NCBI GenBank assembly: GCA_040512755.1
Contig: JBEVEP010000174.1
Coordinates: 1 to 19,870 of the forward strand
Reading direction: 5' to 3'
Source: JBEVEP01 sp040512755
GTDB taxonomy: Bacteria > Pseudomonadota > Alphaproteobacteria > Rhizobiales > Rhizobiaceae
Length of the DNA stretch: 19,870 nucleotides
The notes beneath the pieces were generated by a model, which made no database searches, was not told the DNA's origin, and saw nothing but the letters and a program-made list of their open reading frames with translations. This document shows, in pieces, positions 14,945 to 19,870 of this stretch. The position numbers were made by a program, and so were the translations under genes. Each line of letters starts with the position of its first letter. Positions within the stretch are counted from its first letter, which is position 1.

Positions 14945-16804
14945 ATGGTGAAGGCAACCGGCACAAGCAAGAAAGAAGAGGTCGCCCCCAAACCGGCATC
15001 GGAAAGCGATTCTGCCTCTTCGGTCGAGCAATATCTGGTCAAGGATCCCGAATTGTTCGCACTCAACCTCGCCCGCATGGTCGAGGAAGCCGGCAAGGCC
15101 GCCTCGGCGTGGGTCACGCCACGCGAAAAGGGCGAAGTTCGCGACAGTGTCGCCGAGCCAATGGCCGATATGGTCAAGACCTTCTCGAAACTGTCGGAAT
15201 ACTGGCTTTCCGATCCCAAACGCGCCCTGGAGGCTCAGACGAGGTTGTTCTCCGACTATATGGACGTCTGGGCCAATGCGATCCGTCGGGTCGGCGGTGA
15301 GAATGACATCGTTGAGGCGGTCAAGCCCGAGCGCGGAGACAAACGTTTTCAGGACCCCGAATGGGGAAAGAACGCCTTCTTCGATTTTCTGAAGCAGGCC
15401 TACCTTGTTACATCACGCTGGGCCGGCGATCTGGTCGAACATGCTGACGGACTTGATGAACGTACGCGCCACAAGGCCGGTTTCTATGTGAAGCAGATCG
15501 CCAACGCGATCTCTCCATCGAACTTCATTCTGACCAACCCCGAGCTTTTCCGGGAAACCGTCGCATCCAGCGGCGAGAACCTGGTGCGCGGCATGCGGAT
15601 GCTGGCCGAGGACATTACCGCAGGAAAAGGCGACCTGAAGCTCCGCCAGGCTGACTATTCCCGATTCGAAATCGGCAAGAACATTGCTGTGACGCCGGGA
15701 AAGGTGGTTGGACGCAGCGACGTGGCGGAGATCATCCAGTACGAACCATCCACCGAGACTGTCCTCAAGCGGCCTCTGCTCATCTGCCCGCCCTGGATCA
15801 ACAAGTACTACATTCTCGACCTCAACCCCGAAAAATCGTTCATCCGATGGGCCGTGGCGCAAGGCCATACGGTCTTTGTGATCTCATGGATCAATCCGGA
15901 CGAACGGCACGGCGCCAAAGGCTGGGAAGCGTATATTCGCGAAGGTCTGCAATACGGGCTCGACACGGTACAGGCCTCGACCGGCGAGAAGGAAGTCAAC
16001 GCGATCGGCTATTGCGTCGGCGGAACGTTGCTCGCCGCCGCGCTTGCTTTGCTGGCACAGGAAGGCGACGACCGGGTGCGCTCGGTGACATTCTTCACCA
16101 CCCAGGTTGATTTCACCTATGCCGGTGACCTGAAGGTTTTCGTCGACGAGGACCAGATCGCCGCGCTCGAACGCGCAATGAGCGAAAAAGGCTATCTCGA
16201 AGGTACGAAGATGGCCACGGCGTTCAATATGCTGAGGTCCGGGGATCTCATCTGGCCTTATGTGGTCAACAATTACATGCGCGGAAAGGAGCCCATGCCT
16301 TTCGACCTTCTGTATTGGAACGCCGACTCCACTCGCATGGCTGCCGCCAATCATTCGTTCTATCTGCGCAACTGCTACCTGGAGAACAACCTGTCGCAGG
16401 GGCACATGACTCTGGCCGGGCGGACGGTTTCGCTCTCGGATATAACGATCCCCGTTTACAACCTTGCTTCGCGCGAGGACCATATCGCGCCGGCGAAATC
16501 GGTCTTCCTCGGCTGCAAGTATTTCGGCGGTGACGTCGATTATGTGATGGCCGGCTCTGGTCACATTGCTGGCGTCGTCAATCCGCCTTCGCTCAACAAA
16601 TACCAGTACTGGACGGGTGGCAAACCGATCGGCGATTTCGAAACATGGATTGAAAACGCCAAGGAAAACCCCGGTTCCTGGTGGATCCACTGGCATAGTT
16701 GGATCGAATCGAAGGATAATCGCCGAGTCGCGGCAAGGATACCCGGCGAGAAAACGAAGATCATTGAAGATGCTCCGGGAAGTTATGTAAGAGTCCGTGT
16801 GTAA
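14945..16804 (+). CDS. phaC: Class I poly(3-hydroxyalkanoate) synthase
   Basis: This 619-residue enzyme polymerises (R)-3-hydroxyacyl-CoA into polyhydroxyalkanoate carbon-storage granules. The triad is complete: Cys357 in the lipase-like box GYCVGG, Asp512 in REDHIAP and His540 in GSGHIAGVVNPP. Length and the long N-terminal domain (about 1-250) fit class I enzymes, which need no PhaE or PhaR partner. The start at 14945 follows GGGAGG at 10-base spacing and agrees with the promoter's predicted initiation point. The thiolase and reductase (phaAB) and phasin genes are not in this window. The upstream divergent gene is a small lipoprotein with no obvious link. Confidence 0.97.
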   Translation: MVKATGTSKKEEVAPKPASESDSASSVEQYLVKDPELFALNLARMVEEAGKAASAWVTPREKGEVRDSVAEPMADMVKTFSKLSEYWLSDPKRALEAQTRLFSDYMDVWANAIRRVGGENDIVEAVKPERGDKRFQDPEWGKNAFFDFLKQAYLVTSRWAGDLVEHADGLDERTRHKAGFYVKQIANAISPSNFILTNPELFRETVASSGENLVRGMRMLAEDITAGKGDLKLRQADYSRFEIGKNIAVTPGKVVGRSDVAEIIQYEPSTETVLKRPLLICPPWINKYYILDLNPEKSFIRWAVAQGHTVFVISWINPDERHGAKGWEAYIREGLQYGLDTVQASTGEKEVNAIGYCVGGTLLAAALALLAQEGDDRVRSVTFFTTQVDFTYAGDLKVFVDEDQIAALERAMSEKGYLEGTKMATAFNMLRSGDLIWPYVVNNYMRGKEPMPFDLLYWNADSTRMAAANHSFYLRNCYLENNLSQGHMTLAGRTVSLSDITIPVYNLASREDHIAPAKSVFLGCKYFGGDVDYVMAGSGHIAGVVNPPSLNKYQYWTGGKPIGDFETWIENAKENPGSWWIHWHSWIESKDNRRVAARIPGEKTKIIEDAPGSYVRVRV

Positions 16805-16855
16805 CAGACTGTAATCCGCGGTGAATTGACGCCCGGTTCGAAAATGGGCGAAATG

Positions 16856-16876
16856 CACGGCGACAATGTAGCCGTG
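16856..16876 (+). terminator. Candidate terminator after phaC
   Basis: CACGGC (16856-16861) pairs perfectly with GCCGTG (16871-16876) around a 9-base loop, 51 bases past the phaC stop, followed by TTCGTTCC rather than a clean T-run. The rest of the 207-base spacer up to the next gene shows nothing else I can support. Confidence 0.35.
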
Positions 16877-17011
16877 TTCGTTCCTACAGCGAGAATTGTG
16901 GAGAGGGTGCAGTTTCGCTAGGTCGGTTTCCGAGTACGTGGTCCTTTCATAATCGATTTAGAACTGTCGTATCTAAGCGCAGCGACTCGGAAGTTGAGAA
17001 GGGGGACAGGT

Positions 17012-18250
17012 TTGAAAGCAGAAGGACCGCGACGCGCGAGCGGCAAAGGCTGCGCCGTTCTAGCTGTGCTTTTGGCTGCTTTGCTGGCTTCCTGCACATC
17101 CGACCCCGGAATGCAGGTGTCAAACGACTTCAGCATGATCGACGCCGATACGGCAACGGATGGTGGTAGCGGCGCGCTCACAATGTCCGCCGACGGCGAC
17201 ACCGCCCTACCCGATCAGGTCGCCTATCTCCCGAACGTCAAACCAGGTGCCGCGGAATTCGCGGCCATCACGCCCGCGGGCCAGGCTGAAACGACCGCGC
17301 AGACGCCGCAGCAGCAACCCGCGGCGACGGAGCCGGGCGCCATTCAGACGCAGGCGGCGGAAACTGACCCGAAAGAACCGGCCGCTAAGGAAGCTACCGC
17401 GAAGGCAGAAGAAAATGGATCTGCCCAGACGGCCAAATCCGATGACAAAGGCGACGCGCCTGCTGCGCAGGACAAGAACCAGGTCATCGTGACCGCAACG
17501 GATCCGGACACAACGCCTGCCGAACCCAAGAAACGAGGTTTTCTGGCTGCCTTCTTCGGCTCATCGCCGGCCGCTGCATCCCCGGCCAAGGGCGAACGGT
17601 CCGCCGGGCTGGTGCAAGTTGCCTCGGTCGCTCCCGCCAAGGCCTCGGTCGTGCCGGCCAAGGCGGAGAAGCCGCAGGCGGTTGTACAGTTGTCCGATGC
17701 CGACGACGATGAAAAGCCCCTCGCCGTCCGCGCGTCGCTCGATGGCGGCGACCTCAACCCGTTGCCGGGCGTGCGTCAGACGGCGTTGTTCGAGATCAAG
17801 CGGAAATCCGGACTGGACGACGATAGCGACGTCGATTTGCACGAAGACGAGATGGACGGGATTCAGCTTGCGTCGGCCGCCGGGCTCGCCCGCCTCGCGC
17901 CAAATGGCCTTCTGAAACAGACCGAGCGTGTCGATGTCGCATGCTTGAAGCCGGCGCTCGTGCGTGTCCTGAAGACGGTCGAGCGCCACTACGGCCGCAC
18001 AGTCATGGTGACCTCGGGGTATCGCAGTCGTGAGCATAACCGCCGGGCTCGTGGCGCCAAGAATTCGCTTCACATGTATTGCGCGGCCGCTGACGTTCAG
18101 GTTCAGGGCATCAGCAAGTGGGAGCTCGCCAATTTTGTTCGCAGCATGCCGGGACGTGGCGGTGTTGGCACTTACTGCCACACCAACTCGGTCCATATCG
18201 ATGTCGGTCCGGAGCGTGACTGGAACTGGCGTTGCCGCCGTCGGACTTAG
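17012..18250 (+). CDS. Lipoprotein with C-terminal peptidase M15 / YcbK (DUF882)-like domain
   Basis: This 412-residue protein begins with a lipoprotein signal (AVLAVLLAALLASC, Cys28). A long Ala/Pro/Glu/Lys-rich, probably disordered linker (about 30-300) follows, then a C-terminal zinc peptidase-like domain. The domain has TSGYRSREHNRRARG, then the ligands H354 and D361 (SLHMYCAAAD) and H395 (SVHIDVG), the SxHxxxxAxD...HxD pattern of VanX/DacA-like M15 and DUF882 proteins. It likely trims or binds peptidoglycan while anchored to a membrane. The TTG at 17012 is chosen over a TTG at 16994 because GGGGG sits 6 bases before it and falls upstream of the signal peptide. C357 and C389 could pair. 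Neighbours (phaC, tRNA) give no functional hint. Confidence 0.85.
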   Translation: MKAEGPRRASGKGCAVLAVLLAALLASCTSDPGMQVSNDFSMIDADTATDGGSGALTMSADGDTALPDQVAYLPNVKPGAAEFAAITPAGQAETTAQTPQQQPAATEPGAIQTQAAETDPKEPAAKEATAKAEENGSAQTAKSDDKGDAPAAQDKNQVIVTATDPDTTPAEPKKRGFLAAFFGSSPAAASPAKGERSAGLVQVASVAPAKASVVPAKAEKPQAVVQLSDADDDEKPLAVRASLDGGDLNPLPGVRQTALFEIKRKSGLDDDSDVDLHEDEMDGIQLASAAGLARLAPNGLLKQTERVDVACLKPALVRVLKTVERHYGRTVMVTSGYRSREHNRRARGAKNSLHMYCAAADVQVQGISKWELANFVRSMPGRGGVGTYCHTNSVHIDVGPERDWNWRCRRRT

Positions 18251-18404
18251 GATTGCCACGTCAGTCCATCCCATGACAATTTGACGCAAGCTTGATGGCG
18301 GCGGACAAAACTTGTTTCAAATCAGAAACTTGGGTTAAAAAGTTCCACAATTTTAGGCCTCGCTGATTTCCTCAAAAAAGTTGATCGAAGGGTTGCGGGG
18401 TGGG

Positions 18405-18433
18405 TTGCCCGCCGCACGCAACCTGACTATAAC
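18405..18433 (+). promoter_or_regulatory. Sigma-70 promoter of tRNA-Glu
   Basis: TTGCCC (18405-18410) and TATAAC (18428-18433) have the ideal 17-base spacer. Transcription would begin about 5 bases before the tRNA. A GC-rich patch lies between -10 and start. The region 18251-18404 is AT-rich and otherwise shows nothing I can name. Confidence 0.7.
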
Positions 18434-18445
18434 CCGCGTCGTTGT

Positions 18446-18521
18446 GCGCCCATCGTCTAGCGGTCTAGGACGCCGCCCTTTCACGGCGGAAACACGGGTT
18501 CGAGTCCCGTTGGGCGTGCCA
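18446..18521 (+). tRNA. tRNA-Glu (anticodon TTC)
   Basis: The 76-base cloverleaf is complete, with an encoded 3' CCA. The acceptor stem GCGCCCA (18446-18452) pairs with TGGGCGT (18511-18517), with one G-U pair at the end, and the discriminator is G. The anticodon arm is CCGCC-CTTTCAC-GGCGG with anticodon TTC at 18480-18482, and the T-arm has GGTTCGAGTCC. It matches the usual bacterial tRNA-Glu pattern. A short GCCG-AAAA-CGGC hairpin lies about 20 bases downstream, without a strong T-run. Confidence 0.97.
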
Positions 18522-18635
18522 ATAAAATCAAAGAGTTAGAGCCGAAAACGGCGAAGTCGCCCCTCCAATCCAACTAAAATCGAACTGTTGCTTCGGCCTT
18601 CAGGCGGGGCAAGCTCGACATGTCCTGAATTGGGC

Positions 18636-19289
18636 TCAGCGCTTGCCGCCGGCCTTCTCGATCAGCGCGGCAACCTCGGCCTGCCCTTTGGCCCGCGCAT
18701 GGGCGAGCGGCGATACGCCATCCTTGTCGGCGAGATTGGGGTTGGCGCCAGCATCGAGCACAAGCCGCGCCGCCTCGACATGGCGCGGGCCACCATCGCC
18801 CAGGATGACGATCTCCAAAAGGCAGGTCCAGCCCAGGTTGTTGACGTGATTGACGTCGATGGCGGTGGTGAGCAGCAGCTTGATCGTCTCCACATGGCCG
18901 CGCTCGCAGGCGGGGATCAGCGCGTTGCCGCCATAGCGGTTGCGAAGGGAGAGGTCGGGGCCAAGCGGGATCATCTCCCGGATGATCTCGGTCCGGCCCG
19001 CTGCGCCCGCAAGCAGCCAAGGCGTATCCTTGTTGTTGGCAAGGGCGTTGATGCTGGCGCCGGCCGCCATAAGTGACGTCGCGATAGCCGTCTTATCGTG
19101 CTTCACAGCGAGGAGAAGCGCCGTTTCGCCGGCGTTGTTTTTTTCATCGACAGGCGCGCCTGAATTAATCAAGACACCGACACGGGCGAGGTCGCCTGCT
19201 ATCACGGCATCATGCAATTCGGCCATGGTCTGCCCTGCTCCTGGTGTTGTGGCGGCCAGCATGGCTGCCATTACAATGATCAACCTCAT
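18636..19289 (-). CDS. Exported ankyrin-repeat protein
   Basis: This 217-residue protein has a signal peptide (MRLIIVMAAMLAATTPGAGQ, residues 1-20) followed only by ankyrin repeats, about six: near 22-51, 54-84, 87-117, 120-149, 153-188 and 190-217. Recognisable repeat pieces include GNALIPACERGHVETIKLLL, LGWTCLLEIV and DGVSPLAHARAKGQAEVAALI. Ankyrin repeats bind proteins and have no catalytic role, so it is likely a periplasmic binding partner. The ATG at 19289 overlaps the deaminase stop as TAATG, so translation is coupled. The frame upstream to 19454 merely overlaps the deaminase gene. Ankyrin proteins of this sort serve as immunity or inhibitor partners in some systems; that role here is an inference. 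Confidence 0.9.
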   Translation of the reverse strand: MRLIIVMAAMLAATTPGAGQTMAELHDAVIAGDLARVGVLINSGAPVDEKNNAGETALLLAVKHDKTAIATSLMAAGASINALANNKDTPWLLAGAAGRTEIIREMIPLGPDLSLRNRYGGNALIPACERGHVETIKLLLTTAIDVNHVNNLGWTCLLEIVILGDGGPRHVEAARLVLDAGANPNLADKDGVSPLAHARAKGQAEVAALIEKAGGKR

Positions 19290-19720
19290 TACCCCATGCG
19301 AGGTGGTCCCTCGTCGGCGGCCTGCGGGCCGACATACATGCGGGCAATACCGGCAGAGGACAATGCAGGCTGACAAATCATGCAAGGAATTGAGGTCGAG
19401 TATATGACGGCACCCGTCAGCAACTTGCGGCCGAGTCGCGACATCGCATCCCAAAGTGCCACCCGCTCGGCATGTGCATCAAGGTTGTTATCCACAATCA
19501 CGCGGCTAGGGCCGTAGCCGACTATGCATCCATCCAGCACGATGACCGCGCCATAGGGTTGATCGCCTGCTGCGATGGCCTTTTCGCGCATGCTGGCGGC
19601 CTGTCCGACAAACTCCCGGATGCCGCCACATTCAGCCGCGCAAGCAACGCGCGGCAGCAGCGGAATGGCCAATGCCGCCAAACACAAACTTCGCCGCGAA
19701 ACTGAAGCGTCATCGCACAT
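19289..19720 (-). CDS. Exported zinc-dependent nucleoside/cytidine deaminase-like protein
   Basis: This 143-residue protein carries the cytidine/guanine deaminase zinc site: H83-A-E85 in AHAERVALWDA and P112-C113-x-x-C116 in IPCMICQPAL. QPYGAVIVLDG at 54-64 is the usual preceding beta-hairpin. Unusually, residues 1-28 look like a signal peptide with a twin-arginine start (VSRRSLCLAALAIPLL, then VACA), so it may be exported folded by Tat. The region after PCxxC is short (about 27 residues), so the last helices of the fold may be missing. The ATG at 19720 is chosen to place the RR near the N-terminus; it lacks a clear ribosome binding site, and ATGs at 19759 and 19765 are alternatives. It is coupled to the ankyrin gene. 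Substrate unknown. Confidence 0.8.
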   Translation of the reverse strand: MCDDASVSRRSLCLAALAIPLLPRVACAAECGGIREFVGQAASMREKAIAAGDQPYGAVIVLDGCIVGYGPSRVIVDNNLDAHAERVALWDAMSRLGRKLLTGAVIYSTSIPCMICQPALSSAGIARMYVGPQAADEGPPRMG

Positions 19721-19870
19721 ACCGGAATGATAGTGGAAGCGGCCATCGTCAGCTACCATTGCCATACGCAGAAGGGCTCGATCCAGACATTGGAAGGACG
19801 TTACATCTAAGACCTTTGCTGGCCCCCTAGTCCGACCTCGTGCTGAAACGGCCCAAATGGCGTTCATGGC

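Noticed and set aside
15884..16858. 324-codon minus-strand open frame
   Set aside because: It is antisense to the phaC catalytic domain and shows no recognisable domain.
18500..18521. tRNA-Glu 3' end as a phage or island attachment site
   Set aside because: No second copy of the tRNA 3' end, integrase or excisionase is present in the window, so there is no direct support.

Overview
This window looks like chromosomal DNA from a GC-rich alphaproteobacterium, most likely a Rhizobiales member of the Phyllobacteriaceae/Mesorhizobium type. That call is an inference from protein resemblance and from clusters such as alaC-hom-glpX-recJ, yidD-thrS and an IscU-like gene divergent from folE-hisI. No database search was run. 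Most of the window is conserved housekeeping sequence with short, gene-dense spacers.

Layout. Positions 1-294 are non-coding and hold a strong imperfect inverted repeat. A minus-strand pair follows, a nitroreductase and a flavin reductase-like protein. Divergent from it is an exported protein built from three repeats. On the minus strand come thrS (threonyl-tRNA synthetase) and, upstream of it, yidD. Positions 5178-5964 are a decayed patch. It has a tiny ORF with a good ribosome binding site, a LysR-type T-N11-A dyad, and a LysR regulator pseudogene whose middle is gone and which is split over several frames. Next come an IscU/NifU-like scaffold protein (minus) divergent from folE and hisI (plus), then a patatin-like phospholipase.

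From 8824 to 14847 the minus strand carries recJ, glpX, hom, alaC and a small lipoprotein gene. Divergent from the lipoprotein is phaC, a class I polyhydroxyalkanoate synthase, whose promoter elements sit back to back with a consensus -35 on the other strand. A lipoprotein with a C-terminal M15/YcbK-like domain follows. Then comes tRNA-Glu(TTC) with a clear promoter. Downstream of the tRNA, on the minus strand, is a translationally coupled pair: a signal-peptide-bearing zinc deaminase and a signal-peptide-bearing ankyrin-repeat protein.

How the genes work together. The core genes serve translation (thrS, tRNA-Glu), membrane protein insertion (yidD), Fe-S assembly, folate or queuosine precursors (folE), histidine (hisI), threonine/methionine (hom), alanine (alaC), gluconeogenesis (glpX), DNA repair (recJ) and carbon storage (phaC). 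The best candidate for something undescribed is the exported deaminase/ankyrin pair beside tRNA-Glu. The decayed LysR locus, the three-repeat exported protein and the long inverted repeat at the left edge also deserve a look. I see no IS element, CRISPR array, rRNA or phage gene.
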